From Enterococcus hulanensis (lineage in GTDB: Bacteria; Bacillota; Bacilli; Lactobacillales; Enterococcaceae), in contig NZ_BJED01000021.1 of NCBI RefSeq assembly GCF_005405485.1, forward strand, positions 1 through 64,000: 64,000 nucleotides of DNA, read 5' to 3'. Positions 9,245 to 18,302 of the stretch are shown here, piece after piece. Position 1 is the first letter of the stretch. Each line of letters starts with the position of its first letter. Under the pieces are notes generated by a model. The model worked only from the letters and a program-made list of their open reading frames with translations. It was not told where the DNA came from and searched no databases. The translations under genes were made by a program, and so were the position numbers.

Positions 9245-9272
9245 AAAAAAAGAAAGAACGATCTGTCGTTCT
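9245..9272 (-). terminator. terminator-like hairpin in the dedA 5' region
   Basis: On the minus strand AGAACGA-CAGA-TCGTTCT is followed by TTCTTTTTTT, a typical intrinsic-terminator layout. No minus-strand gene ends here; it lies 54 bp upstream of the dedA start codon, so it may be an attenuator or may block antisense transcription from the rpiR promoter region. Confidence 0.45.
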
Positions 9273-9300
9273 ATAGAAAAAATAAAATTTATTCGGAAAA

Positions 9301-9309
9301 TGGTATAAT
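9301..9309 (+). promoter_or_regulatory. extended -10 of the rpiR-family gene
   Basis: TGGTATAAT (TATAAT at 9304-9309) lies 28 bp before the ATG. No good -35 is visible 16-18 bp upstream, which fits an extended -10 promoter. Confidence 0.55.
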
Positions 9310-9336
9310 AGAAAAAAAGATCAAAAGGAGTACTTT

Positions 9337-10188
9337 ATGAGCGTACTTTCTCATATGAAAAGCATGCAGAAGGAAATGTCTGCAGCCGAAAAAAAAATTT
9401 ACTGCTTCATTCGCGACAATAGTGAAAAAGCCGCCAGTATGACGGCTAATGAAATCGCAGAGGCCTCCGGAGCTAGTGCACCGACAGTCGTGCGATTCTC
9501 AAAAAAAATGGGTTTTAACAGTTTAACAGATTTCAAAATTGAACTATCTGCCGAAACAATGCAGCAGCGCAGTAATAATACCTACAGTGACGTTGATCAC
9601 GACGAGTCATTCCACAGTTTAAAAAACAAATTAGCCGGCAACGCTCGTTATACAATTGATGAAACGACTGCCCTTTTCAATGAAGAAGAATTTCTCAAAG
9701 CCTGCAAACTGTTAGAAGAAAAAGAATTCTGCTATGTTTTAGGTATTGGTGCATCTAGTCTAGCTGCCACGGATATTGTTCAAAAGTGGAGCCGCTTAGG
9801 AAAAAATGTCATTAGCGAACCAGATTATAATACCATCTTACCGCAGTTGGTTTTGCATCAAAAAGAATCCGTCATTTGGTTAGTTTCTAATTCTGGCTTA
9901 ACTTCTGAATTGATCGCGCTAGCCGAAACGGCAAAAGATTTAGGAATTCCAGTTATTACCTTAACTCAATTCGGACAAAACCCATTGGCAAAACTATCAG
10001 ATGTCAGCTTGCAAACCTCTCGGCCTACAGAAGCAACGTATCGCAGTGCTGCGACAGATTCGATCTTGGCCCAATTCATTACGATCGATTTATTATTTTA
10101 TGTCTATATCAGTCGTAATAAGGATAATGCTGAAAAAATTTATACAACGCGAGCGATCGTTCAAGAATACCGAAAAAAATACTTTTAA
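9337..10188 (+). CDS. RpiR/MurR-family transcriptional regulator
   Basis: A 283-residue regulator with an N-terminal HTH_6 domain (about 1-77; NEIAEASGASAPTVVRFSKK) and a C-terminal SIS sugar-phosphate domain (about 115-250; VLGIGASSLAA, VSNSGLTSE). Family members sense phosphosugars. The murein-sugar genes mupG-murQ-murP lie 0.5 kb away on the other strand, so a MurR role is plausible, but a DUF1905 gene and terminators stand between. AAAGGAG precedes the ATG. Confidence 0.85.
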   Translation: MSVLSHMKSMQKEMSAAEKKIYCFIRDNSEKAASMTANEIAEASGASAPTVVRFSKKMGFNSLTDFKIELSAETMQQRSNNTYSDVDHDESFHSLKNKLAGNARYTIDETTALFNEEEFLKACKLLEEKEFCYVLGIGASSLAATDIVQKWSRLGKNVISEPDYNTILPQLVLHQKESVIWLVSNSGLTSELIALAETAKDLGIPVITLTQFGQNPLAKLSDVSLQTSRPTEATYRSAATDSILAQFITIDLLFYVYISRNKDNAEKIYTTRAIVQEYRKKYF

Positions 10189-10230
10189 AAAGAGGAACTG
10201 AAAGATTTTATTTCTTTCAGCTCCTCTTTT
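10187..10230. terminator. bidirectional terminator
   Basis: A long stem AAAAGAGGA(A)CTGAAAGA paired with TCTTTCAGCTCCTCTTTT, one bulged base, between convergent genes. Confidence 0.85.
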
Positions 10231-10232
10231 GA

Positions 10233-10550
10233 TTACTCTGCTAACCAAATAGACATTGTTACATCCGATCCTGTTTCAATCTTTTCCTTCTTCCTGATTG
10301 CCGCCTTGAGTGGGAGCAAGTAGGTATCTTGCTTAGTGTCAAACCAAATAGCCGTCTGCCATTCACTTTTACCAATTTTAGCCGTAACTTTCATTCTGCC
10401 CCAGCCCTCCTCTAATGACTTAAAATTATCTCGAATGGCTGCTGAAAGTTCTTTAGGGAGTGAGACCATTGTCCAACCGACCATCTCGGGCGATGAAGAA
10501 TAATGATAAACTTTGGCTGAAAATTTATACTCCACCTCTTTATTATCCAA
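10233..10550 (-). CDS. DUF1905 family protein
   Basis: A 105-residue small cytoplasmic protein without membrane segments. The pattern FSAKVYHY...GWTMVSLPKE...GWGRMKVTAKIG...TYLLPLKAAIRKKEKI matches DUF1905 (a small beta-barrel family of unknown function, often fused to or beside YdeI-like proteins). The start is TTG at 10548-10550, 4 nt after GAGGAGGGG. It sits alone between two terminators. Confidence 0.75.
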   Translation of the reverse strand: MDNKEVEYKFSAKVYHYSSSPEMVGWTMVSLPKELSAAIRDNFKSLEEGWGRMKVTAKIGKSEWQTAIWFDTKQDTYLLPLKAAIRKKEKIETGSDVTMSIWLAE

Positions 10551-10639
10551 CTTTTCCCCTCCTCATCCATGAGCTTTTCATAAATTGTATCACAGATGAA
10601 CCAAGTAAAATCTCCAGTCTTTCATCTTGCATCAAGAAA

Positions 10640-10673
10640 AAAAAGAGCGGACCAAAGTGGCACCGCTCTTTTT
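10640..10673 (-). terminator. terminator of the mupG-murQ-murP operon
   Basis: An AAAAAGAGCGG/CCGCTCTTTTT stem with a 12-nt loop, followed on the minus strand by further T residues. Confidence 0.8.
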
Positions 10674-10678
10674 CTTTA

Positions 10679-12621
10679 TTATTTTGTTGTCGCTTTAAAA
10701 ACTTCTTCAGAAGCGTTGACTGCTCCTGTTTTTTCAAGCACTTGTGTTTCCACATCGTTCATATTGGTGATTAACACCATCATCGACGTATCTTTTCCAG
10801 CTTCTTTAATTGCCGCTAAATCAACGTTTGCTACCTGTGTTTCTGGTGTAACATGTTGCCCTTCTGATACAAGCACCTCGAAAGGCTTGCCATCTAACTC
10901 CACCGTATTAATTCCCATATGAAGTAAAACTTCCAATCCACTGTCTGTTGTGATACCGATCGCGTGTTTTGTCGGGAAGATAGTTGAAACTTTGCCGGCT
11001 ACAGGAGCGAAGATCGCACCGTCCGTGGGTTCAACAAAATAGCCTTCACCCATCATTTTTTCAGAGAAAACAGGATCTGCTGCTTCTTCTAATGGATGTA
11101 CTGAACCTTTTGCTACAGCTGTAAAAATATTCGTCGCGTGTGAAGCTGCTGAAGTAGTCACTGTTTCAGTCGAATCAGCAGCCGTTATTTCTGCTAATTC
11201 TTGCTCTGCTAATTTATCTTTTGGAATACCAAAGAAGTAAGTTGCGATAAATCCGCCGATATATGCTGCTAACAGTCCAAGGACATATCCCCACCAACGA
11301 CCGTTAGCAATCAAAGGGATCAAAGCTGCACCTGAAGGGCCAATCGCAATCGCTCCAACTCCACCGATAGCACCAATTACAGCACCACCAATACCGCCGC
11401 CAACACAGGCAGTAATAAATGGACGCCCTAATGGCAACGTTACTCCATAAATTAATGGTTCCCCAATTCCTAAGATTCCGACTGGTAACGCGCCTTTAAT
11501 CATTTCCGTCAATTCTTTGTCTTTGCGTAATTTGATCCAAAGGGCAAAAGCAGCACCAACTTGCCCCGCACCAGCCATCGCCAAAATTGGTAACAATAAC
11601 GTTTTGCCGGTTTCACCAATCATTTGAATATGAATCGGTGTCAAGATTTGATGCAGACCAAACATAACCATTGGTAAGAATAACGCACCTAAGACAAAAC
11701 CAGAGAACGCCCCGCCAACTGACAATACCCAGTTGATTCCGCCTACCATACCATTAGAAATAAAACCTGCCATTGGCATGATCAAAAAGATTTCCAGTAA
11801 CCCGATCACTAATAAGGAGAGCATCGGCGTAATGATAATATCCACTGCATCTGGAATGATTTGATGTAATTTCTTTTCAACGATCGATAATAGCCACACG
11901 GCGAAGATAACGCCAATGATCCCGCCTTGTCCAGCGGCTAACGCATCCCCAGTAAACAAGTTTTTAATCGGCGCTTCTGGATTCATACCCGTTAATAGAA
12001 CAACCGCTCCGATAACACCGCCAAGAGTTGGGTTAGCACCAAAAACTTGTGCAGCATTCACACCTGTAAAGATGACCAAGTAACTAAACATCCCATTTTT
12101 CAAGATGTTCAAAATATCGACAAACTGTTGCCAGGTAGCGGCATCAATTGTACCTGCCGTAATCAAGTTTGCCATGACTGCCGCAACCCCTGCAATTAAG
12201 CCAGAACCTACAAAAGCCGGTATCATTGGTACGAAAATATTCGAAATATCCTTTAAGATTGCTTTGAATGGTGAACTTTTTTGTTTAGCTTTTTGAGCAG
12301 CTTTCATCTCGGCAGCTTTAGCATTGACTTTATCTTTACCAGAGCCATGAGGCAATTCTTCTCCTAAACCAACACCCGCAATGTCGACCATTTCTTTGGC
12401 AACTTTGTTTACTTTACCGGGTCCGATAATAACTTGCAATTGTTCGTCATCGACGACACCGAGTACACCCGGGATACTTTTTAATTTCGCCTGATCGACT
12501 TTACTATCATCACGAACACTCATCCGTACCCGCGTCCGACGCTTTGGACGTTCTCCATTCCTCCGGCACCATCATAAATCTCTTTAGCAATTTGATTTAA
12601 GGTTAATTCTTCTTTCGCCAT
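10679..12621 (-). pseudogene. murP: frameshifted N-acetylmuramic-acid-type PTS EIIBCA
   Basis: The gene should encode a PTS permease importing MurNAc-type sugars, in the order EIIB-EIIC-EIIA. The true start is the ATG at 12619-12621 after GGAGGG, reading MAKEELTLNQIAKEIYD. This frame stops at TGA (12520-12522) after 33 residues. The rest is open in another frame from 12523 (TRVRMSVRD onward): EIIC helices to about residue 420, and EIIA with phospho-His in EVLLHMGINT. Between NVQSV and TRVRM only 2 nt are present where the family has about four codons (x-H-C-M), so roughly 10 nt, including the phospho-acceptor Cys, are missing. The stop and an ATG overlap as ATGA, so restart could still yield a permease lacking a working EIIB. 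The gene lies 12 nt after murQ. An assembly error is the alternative. Confidence 0.8.
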
Positions 12622-12633
12622 TGTGCTTCCCTC

Positions 12634-13524
12634 CTAAATTGTCTTTTTAACAAATCCATCGGCTTGGATTAATTTTTCATTAGCTTCTTCTTTGCTGCTG
12701 TTCGTCAAAATCATCACGATTGCCAATTTAACATTTTGCTCAGCTGCTTCAAAATAATGGGCCGCAGTTTCATAATCAGCATCTGTTGCTTGCATGATAA
12801 TGCGTTTTGCCCGTTCAACAAGTTTCTCATTGGTAGGTTTAACATCTACCATTAAATTATTGTAAACTTTCCCGATTCCGATCATGCTGATAGTAGAAAT
12901 CATGTTCAAAATCAATTTTTGAGCTGTACCTGATTTCAAGCGGGTCGAGCCCGTTAAGAACTCCGGTCCGCAATCAACTTCGATCGGCAGTTCCGCATGC
13001 TTGCTGATTTCAGCATCTTTGTTGCATGAGATCGTCCCAGTTGCGGCACCGATTGAACGAGCGTAATCTAATCCGCCGATTACATAAGGCGTACGTCCGC
13101 TCGCTGCGATTCCGATGACCATATCATTTTCAGTTAATTTTAAATCTTTCAAATCCTGAGCACCTAGTTCTGCATCATCTTCCGCACCTTCTACTGCCAC
13201 GGTCATTGCTTGTTCGCCGCCTGCGATCAAACCGACTACCATCTCCGGCTCCACACCAAAAGTTGGCACACATTCTGCTGCGTCCAAAACACCTAAGCGG
13301 CCACTTGTCCCAGCACCCATATAAATCAATCGACCGTCTTTTTTGAACGCGGCAATCGTAGCTTCAACGACTTTTTCAATTTGCGGTAATTGTTCTGCTA
13401 CTGCATCCGGCACATTATGATCTTCCTGATTCATTAGTTTCACAGCTTCCGCTACACTCATTTCATCTAAACCAAAAGTTGTTTCATTCCGTCGTTCTGT
13501 TGTTAAATTTTCTAAATTGACCAT
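12634..13524 (-). CDS. murQ: N-acetylmuramic acid 6-phosphate etherase
   Basis: A 296-residue SIS-domain lyase that removes the D-lactyl ether from MurNAc 6-phosphate, giving GlcNAc 6-phosphate. [17 protein letters not shown] (about residues 69-85) carries the phosphate loop and a catalytic Glu; [10 protein letters not shown] near 112 holds the second Glu; [11 protein letters not shown] near 133 and [11 protein letters not shown] near 191 are also typical. The ATG overlaps the mupG stop by one base (TAATG). The length is normal for the family. Confidence 0.93.
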   Translation of the reverse strand: MVNLENLTTERRNETTFGLDEMSVAEAVKLMNQEDHNVPDAVAEQLPQIEKVVEATIAAFKKDGRLIYMGAGTSGRLGVLDAAECVPTFGVEPEMVVGLIAGGEQAMTVAVEGAEDDAELGAQDLKDLKLTENDMVIGIAASGRTPYVIGGLDYARSIGAATGTISCNKDAEISKHAELPIEVDCGPEFLTGSTRLKSGTAQKLILNMISTISMIGIGKVYNNLMVDVKPTNEKLVERAKRIIMQATDADYETAAHYFEAAEQNVKLAIVMILTNSSKEEANEKLIQADGFVKKTI

Positions 13525-14576
13525 TATTTTTCCACACTCTCTAAACTAAATTTCTGTCCTGCTCTAATATGCTGGATCAACGCTTGATCCTTTTCGATTA
13601 CCTGTCCGACAACATTGACTTTTTCATCGGCTGGTAGATTTCGCTTAATTACTTGAATCTCACCCATATAACGCAAATAATTCATGTTGTCGATCGTTAC
13701 AGCACCAACGTTCCGATCTTTTGCCGGTAAAGGCACGACATTGGGGATTTTTTTGAAACGTGCTTCCGCACTGCGAATCACATCGCGCGCTTCATCTTGA
13801 CGATTGATATGATCGCCTAAAACATACTTGATTTGCTTGTCAAAAGCTTCTACCCTCAGTTTTAACGTTTCTTCTTTAATATAGAAAGAAAATTGCTCTA
13901 ACACTTCTTTTGATAAGCCGCTATCACCGATATAAACTTTATCCGTATCAGCCAGTAAATCTAAGGCCGCTGCCAAAGGATGGGTGCCACGATGCTCCTC
14001 TAACGTAGGTAATCCCTTAAATAAAGGTCCGCGCAGTTTTTCATCTCCCGGAACAAATCCCTGGATCGTAAAACCATATGACTTCAGCCATAAATTTTTC
14101 TCGTGATACCACTTTTTATCTAAAGCGGTTTCAGGTCTTGGATAATAATTGTGCCAAGCTTCTAAATGCTTGAAGTTCGCATCTGCTTTCTGCAGTTCTT
14201 GAATATCCATTTCTGTAATCGTTGAAGCGTTCAAAGCAATCGGCATTTCTCGGGATAGTTTTGCAATCTGCTGATTACTAATGTGATAATCCATTCGTAA
14301 CCCAGTCACTCCAACCTCGAGAAGCTCATCCACTCGATCAAAAGAAAAGCCGGCGCGTTCTAATGCTTCGCCTGAAATATCAACCATCAGCTCTAAATGA
14401 CATTTTTTTGCAACAGAGCCAAGATCAGTCAAGCGCTTACGATACTGATCTACATCATCTTCTGGTATATGCAAGGAAGTAAAGATACCAGAAAAACCAT
14501 GTTGCGACATTTCTTCTATATAACTTTTTCTTTCGTTAGTTAAACCTTCATTTAAAAAAATTGAAAATCCAAACAT
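13524..14576 (-). CDS. mupG: 6-phospho-N-acetylmuramidase (MupG family, DUF871)
   Basis: A 350-residue TIM-barrel hydrolase matching the DUF871/MupG family, which in Staphylococcus cleaves MurNAc-6P-GlcNAc in the cytoplasm. Visible: FGFSIFLNE at the N-terminus, [12 protein letters not shown] near 30, [10 protein letters not shown] near 63, GLRMDYHIS near 91, [16 protein letters not shown] near 138 and [13 protein letters not shown] near 174, then a C-terminal beta domain. It is first of mupG-murQ-murP, matching the staphylococcal recycling cluster. GGAGGAA precedes the ATG. Confidence 0.88.
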   Translation of the reverse strand: MFGFSIFLNEGLTNERKSYIEEMSQHGFSGIFTSLHIPEDDVDQYRKRLTDLGSVAKKCHLELMVDISGEALERAGFSFDRVDELLEVGVTGLRMDYHISNQQIAKLSREMPIALNASTITEMDIQELQKADANFKHLEAWHNYYPRPETALDKKWYHEKNLWLKSYGFTIQGFVPGDEKLRGPLFKGLPTLEEHRGTHPLAAALDLLADTDKVYIGDSGLSKEVLEQFSFYIKEETLKLRVEAFDKQIKYVLGDHINRQDEARDVIRSAEARFKKIPNVVPLPAKDRNVGAVTIDNMNYLRYMGEIQVIKRNLPADEKVNVVGQVIEKDQALIQHIRAGQKFSLESVEK

Positions 14577-14701
14577 GCTCTTCCTCCTTCCACGAATTAA
14601 AAAATACTTTCATTCTTATTTGTGTACTGTTCCATTGTCTTTTTCTGGGGCAAGCAGTCCTAAATTACGAATCTGCAAAAAACAAGGAGTAAAGCTATCA
14701 A

Positions 14702-14715
14702 TGAAAACCATTTCA
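14702..14715. promoter_or_regulatory. candidate cre or RpiR operator upstream of mupG
   Basis: TGAAAACCATTTCA is a dyad (flanks extend it to ATGAAAACCATTTCAT, 14701-14716) about 125 bp before mupG. It matches the cre consensus except for the central G. It could instead be the operator of the nearby RpiR-family regulator. Confidence 0.4.
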
Positions 14716-14761
14716 TCTTTACGAGATGATTATAAACGCTGAAGAACAAAATTGCAACATT

Positions 14762-14791
14762 ATTTCATATATTTTTATCTATATATGAAAT
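14762..14791. repeat. 11-bp perfect inverted repeat between mupG and panE
   Basis: ATTTCATATAT (14762-14772) and ATATATGAAAT (14781-14791) flank an 8-nt spacer in the divergent region, about 90 bp before the panE-like gene. There is no T-tract, so it is more likely a protein-binding dyad than a terminator. Confidence 0.45.
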
Positions 14792-14877
14792 ATCATTTCT
14801 TCCATGAGCAGGTAAGCCGTGTTTTTACTGGTTTTTATGTATACTGTTTAATGGAACTTGAAAGGGGAATCGTCCAT

Positions 14878-15819
14878 ATGAAAATCGCAATTGCCGGAGC
14901 GGGTGCAATGGGAAGCCGCATCGGATTAATGCTTCATCTAGCGGGCAATGAAGTTATTCTGATCGATCGTTGGCCTGATCATATCAAAGCTATTCGTGAG
15001 AACGGTTTGATTGGAGAATTTGAAGACCGCGAGGTAGTCGCAAACTTGCCGATCTACTCGCCAGAAGAGATCGTGGAGGATCATGCTAACGTTGATTTAG
15101 TCGTTGCGTTGACCAAGTCTATGCAACTTGAAGCAATGTTTCAGGATATTAAACCCATCATCGGTGAAAAAACTTTTGTATTTTGTCTATTAAATGGATT
15201 GGGACATGAGGAAACTTTGTCAAAATTTGTCCCGAAAGAAAATATTATTTTTGGTACAACGACTTGGACTGCTAGTTTATCTGGACCTGGTCATGCAAAA
15301 TTAGTCGGCACAGGCAGTATTGAAATGGAGAATTTAGATCCAAAAGGCAAAGAATTTACGCTACAAGTGCTAGAAGTCTTCCAAAAAGCTGGATTAAATC
15401 CCATCTACAGCAATAACGTAAGATACTCAATTTGGAAAAAGGCTTGTATTAATGGCACACTGAATGGTTTATGTACGATCTTAGATTGTAACATCGCTGA
15501 TTTTGGGTCTTTGAATGTAGCCAGAAATCTGATTGAGACTATCGTTGGAGAATTTGCCTCAGTTGCTAAAGTAGAAGGAATTGAACTTGATCAATCTCAA
15601 GTAATTCAAGCAATAGAGGCTACTTACGATGTTAAGACACAAGGGTTGCATTTTCCTTCCATGTATCAAGACTTGATTCGCAATCATCGAAAAACCGAGA
15701 TCGACTATATCAACGGAGCCGTGTGGCAAAAAGGAAAGAATTATCAAATTGCTACACCATATTGTGCTTTCTTAACTCAATTAATCCACGGAAAAGAAGA
15801 ACTATTAAATGCAAAATAA
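14878..15819 (+). CDS. panE: 2-dehydropantoate 2-reductase family protein (ApbA/PanE)
   Basis: A 313-residue NADPH-dependent ketoacid reductase. The dinucleotide fold begins AIAGAGAMGSRIG at residue 3 and the N-terminal domain ends near 170; the C-terminal helical domain holds YSIWKKACINGTLNGLC near 183 (catalytic Lys) and HFPSMYQDL near 258. The reaction is ketopantoate to pantoate, for coenzyme A, or reduction of related 2-ketoacids. The start is the ATG at 14878, which begins the Rossmann strand and lies 10 nt after AAAGGGG; the longer upstream frame is not family-like. No panB/panC neighbours are present, so a different ketoacid substrate is possible. Confidence 0.82.
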   Translation: MKIAIAGAGAMGSRIGLMLHLAGNEVILIDRWPDHIKAIRENGLIGEFEDREVVANLPIYSPEEIVEDHANVDLVVALTKSMQLEAMFQDIKPIIGEKTFVFCLLNGLGHEETLSKFVPKENIIFGTTTWTASLSGPGHAKLVGTGSIEMENLDPKGKEFTLQVLEVFQKAGLNPIYSNNVRYSIWKKACINGTLNGLCTILDCNIADFGSLNVARNLIETIVGEFASVAKVEGIELDQSQVIQAIEATYDVKTQGLHFPSMYQDLIRNHRKTEIDYINGAVWQKGKNYQIATPYCAFLTQLIHGKEELLNAK

Positions 15820-15858
15820 AAAAAGCGCATAGTCGCTTTTCAGACTGTAGACAAAAGA

Positions 15859-15894
15859 ATCCCAAACTCGTAATTTGAGTTTGGGATGTCTTTT
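15859..15894 (+). terminator. terminator of panE
   Basis: An 11-bp stem ATCCCAAACTC/GAGTTTGGGAT with a 7-nt loop, then GTCTTTTT. A smaller hairpin AAAGCG/CGCTTT precedes it. Confidence 0.8.
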
Positions 15895-15929
15895 TATCTG
15901 ATTCGTTTCTTTATTTAAGGATAAAGGTT

Positions 15930-16172
15930 TTACTTTCTTCCAATAAAGAATGAAACCACTGCAACAACAATCACAGCACCAATAATAGAAGGAACTAATG
16001 CCATACCTGCTAAGCTAGGGCCCCATGAGCCAAGTAACGCTTGACCAATTGCAGAACCAACTAAACCAGCAACAATGTTTGCAATCCAGCCCATTGATCC
16101 ACCTTTGTTAGTGATCGCACCTGCGATTACACCGATCAACGCACCGATGATTAAAGTCCATAACCAACTCAT
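15930..16172 (-). CDS. GlsB/YeaQ/YmgE family stress membrane protein
   Basis: An 80-residue protein with three hydrophobic segments (about 1-22, 27-47 and 56-77) and many glycines: LIIGALIGVIAGAITNKGGSMGW and NIVAGLVGSAIGQ match the transglycosylase-associated/GlsB family. In enterococci a member of this family (GlsB) belongs to the general stress response with Gls24. Its molecular role is not established. It is monocistronic, with GGGAGAATAG before ATG. Confidence 0.85.
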   Translation of the reverse strand: MSWLWTLIIGALIGVIAGAITNKGGSMGWIANIVAGLVGSAIGQALLGSWGPSLAGMALVPSIIGAVIVVAVVSFFIGRK

Positions 16173-16326
16173 TCTATTCTCCCTCTTTCTATATAAAATA
16201 ATTACATTATCATGTTACAAATATTCTTCCTTTTTTCCTATTATTCTGCTTAATTATTGTCAATAAGTCCTGATCATTCAGACAAAAAACACTGTTACAT
16301 AAGCATTTACAGTTGATATTAAGAGG

Positions 16327-16363
16327 ACTTCAAAAATTTCTCGGATAAGGAAATTTATGAAGT
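16327..16363. repeat. 14-bp inverted repeat in intergenic DNA
   Basis: ACTTCAAAAATTTC (16327-16340) and GAAATTTATGAAGT (16350-16363) pair with one mismatch around a 9-nt loop. No T-run follows on either strand, so it is not a standard terminator; it could be an operator or part of a small RNA. Confidence 0.45.
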
Positions 16364-16532
16364 TAAAAAAACACTATTTTACTAGCAAAAAAATACTTTC
16401 ACCATATATGATTAATGAATTTTGTTTTTTACTCTTTTTTGTCATTAAACAAGAAAAACATACTTTAAAATAACAAAGGCTAATTAATTCTAGACTTTTA
16501 ATGAAAACTAAATGAAAAGTTTTTCACGATAA

Positions 16533-16560
16533 TTGAATTGTCAGAACATTCTGCTATTAT
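16533..16560 (+). promoter_or_regulatory. promoter of the amino-acid permease gene
   Basis: TTGAAT (16533-16538), a 16-bp spacer and TATTAT (16555-16560), about 70 bp before the ATG. Confidence 0.6.
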
Positions 16561-16628
16561 TGACGAATAATTATCAGAATATTTCAAATCTACAAATTAT
16601 TCGCTCAATTTAGAAACGAGGCAGTTCT

Positions 16629-17963
16629 ATGGAAAATAAATTACAAAAACAAATGACTTCACGCCACATTATGATGTTGGCGCTTGGAGGTGCAATCGGT
16701 GCTGGCCTATTCAAAGGAAGCGGTGAAGCAATCGGCATTGCTGGACCTTCTGTTATCCTCGCCTTTTTGCTTGGCGGATTGGTTCTTTTCATCGTGATGA
16801 ATGGTTTGGGCCGCTTAGTTTTAAACAGCGACAATGTTCAAGGTCTATCTGGAATCATCAAACCATTTCTTGGCGAACGTACTGCAGACTTTATTGACTG
16901 GTTGTACTGGTCATTATGGATGGTAAACATTATCGCCGAAGCCGTGGCTGCTGCCAGCTTCTTACAATTATGGTTCCCCCATGTCCCTTCTTGGATCTTT
17001 GTTTTGATCCTAGCAGTATTAACCACTCTCATTAATCTGTATTCAGTTCGTTTGTTCGCTGAGACAGAGTATTGGCTGGCATTTATCAAAATCGCAGTCA
17101 TTATTATCCTGATCGTCTTTAGCGCTTATCTTGTTGGACATGAAATTTTTAACATTGGGTGGATAGATACGATCGCTCGTATGAATAGCCATGGCGGTTT
17201 TACTCCCCACGGTCTGCAAGGTCTGGTGAATTCTCTTTTAGTCGTGATTTATTCCTACGGCGGATCAGAATTGATCGCTATTACAGTTAGTGAAACAGAA
17301 GATCCTAAAACCGCGATTCCTAAAGCAATCAAAGGTGTTATGGGAAGAATCATCTCATTTTATATCGTGCCAATGATCCTGCTTTTGATTATTTATCGCT
17401 GGGATACTTTAGCTGCAACAACAGCCAGTCCATTTGTAATGGTCTTTCAAAAAATGCACATTCCTTTTGCTACTGATATTGTGAATTTCGTTATTGTATT
17501 GGCGCTATTTTCTTCTATTAACTCGGGAGTCTATGCATCCTCTAGAACGCTATACTTCCGAGTAAAAGAGAATACTGGCTTCACTGCTAAACTTGCTGTG
17601 TTGAACAAACATCAGGTTCCGCAACGAGCAGTCTTGTTTTGTACCGGCACGCTTTATCTTGGTGTCATTTTGTCTTACTTTCTAGGAAACAAACTATTTA
17701 ATTACTTAGTCGGTTCGTTGTCATACTCAGTATTATTAACATGGTTATTGATCAGTGTAGCAGCATTTGTTTTAGCTATGAAGAAAGGAACGAAGGTGGA
17801 GCGATTCTTCAGCGGATTAGTAATTCTAGTACTAGGGTTGATTTTTGTCGGAATCCTCATGAATAACCCGATTGGTGTAACACTTTTCACTGCATGTATT
17901 TATTTAGTTATTCTCTTCAGCTATCGTAAGAAACAAACCGATACAGTTTCAGAACAACTTTAA
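16629..17963 (+). CDS. amino acid permease (APC superfamily)
   Basis: A 444-residue transporter with about twelve hydrophobic helices. RHIMMLALGGAIGAGLFKGSG at residues 11-31 is the amino-acid-binding start of helix 1 in the amino acid transporter (AAT) group, and SYGGSELIAITVSETEDPK near 206 is the conserved helix 6 and loop. It imports amino acids by proton symport, but the substrate (for example GABA, proline, alanine or serine) cannot be chosen from the sequence. GAGGCAG precedes ATG, and a terminator follows. It is monocistronic. Confidence 0.88.
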   Translation: MENKLQKQMTSRHIMMLALGGAIGAGLFKGSGEAIGIAGPSVILAFLLGGLVLFIVMNGLGRLVLNSDNVQGLSGIIKPFLGERTADFIDWLYWSLWMVNIIAEAVAAASFLQLWFPHVPSWIFVLILAVLTTLINLYSVRLFAETEYWLAFIKIAVIIILIVFSAYLVGHEIFNIGWIDTIARMNSHGGFTPHGLQGLVNSLLVVIYSYGGSELIAITVSETEDPKTAIPKAIKGVMGRIISFYIVPMILLLIIYRWDTLAATTASPFVMVFQKMHIPFATDIVNFVIVLALFSSINSGVYASSRTLYFRVKENTGFTAKLAVLNKHQVPQRAVLFCTGTLYLGVILSYFLGNKLFNYLVGSLSYSVLLTWLLISVAAFVLAMKKGTKVERFFSGLVILVLGLIFVGILMNNPIGVTLFTACIYLVILFSYRKKQTDTVSEQL

Positions 17964-17968
17964 AATCA

Positions 17969-18007
17969 AGGTCGAATCACAAAATAGGTTGATTCGATCT
18001 TTTTTTT
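17969..18007 (+). terminator. terminator of the permease gene
   Basis: AGGTCGAATCA paired with TGATTCGATCT (one G-U pair) and a T8 tract. Confidence 0.85.
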
Positions 18008-18036
18008 ATTGCTTTTTTCGGAAATGGAAAGCCTAC

Positions 18037-18065
18037 TTTACATGATCGGATTTATCCTTTATACT
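18037..18065 (+). promoter_or_regulatory. promoter of the XRE regulator and membrane protein pair
   Basis: TTTACA (18037-18042), a 17-bp spacer and TATACT (18060-18065), 37 bp before the regulator start. Confidence 0.7.
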
Positions 18066-18073
18066 GTATATGT

Positions 18074-18085
18074 AAAGCATGCTTT
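18074..18085. promoter_or_regulatory. palindrome, likely XRE autoregulatory operator
   Basis: AAAGCATGCTTT is a perfect 12-bp palindrome just after the transcription start. CTTTACA at 18036-18042 and TGTAAAG at 18071-18077 form a second dyad around the promoter. Binding by the adjacent regulator is inferred. Confidence 0.5.
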
Positions 18086-18102
18086 CCGTAAGGAGGTCCC
18101 AA

Positions 18103-18300
18103 ATGAAAAATCGTTTAGAAGAAATTCGCAAAGAAAGAGGCATCAAACAAGAAGATTTGGCGACTGCCTTAGAAGTATCGCGACAAACAATTGGTTCTCT
18201 GGAAAATGATCGTTACAACCCGTCTATTGTGCTAGCTTTTAAAATTGCCAAGTATTTTGATATGACGATCGAGGAAATTTTTATTTACGAGGAGGATTAA
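18103..18300 (+). CDS. small XRE-family HTH regulator
   Basis: A 65-residue protein that is almost entirely one helix-turn-helix domain: IKQEDLATALEVSRQTIGSLE. This matches the YozG/Xre group of minimal repressors. The start is the ATG at 18103 after AAGGAGG; the frame runs 8 codons further upstream but lacks a ribosome site and covers the palindrome. It ends 2 bp before a membrane protein gene, so the two form a regulator/membrane-protein pair of a kind common in Firmicutes. Confidence 0.88.
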   Translation: MKNRLEEIRKERGIKQEDLATALEVSRQTIGSLENDRYNPSIVLAFKIAKYFDMTIEEIFIYEED

Positions 18301-18302
18301 AA

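Larger units (their letters stand above)
16193..16628. other. 436-bp AT-rich divergent intergenic region
   Basis: No coding frame is convincing here. It holds the promoter of the permease gene (16533-16560) and a long AT-rich hairpin (16327-16363); nothing else is recognised. Confidence 0.6.

Noticed and set aside
10543-10755. 70-codon minus-strand frame between DUF1905 and murP
   Set aside because: It reads through the murP terminator stem and the murP 3' end in the wrong frame.
14752-14877. Upstream 42-codon extension of the PanE-like protein
   Set aside because: The extension contains an inverted repeat and no ribosome site, and the ATG at 14878 begins exactly at the Rossmann strand.
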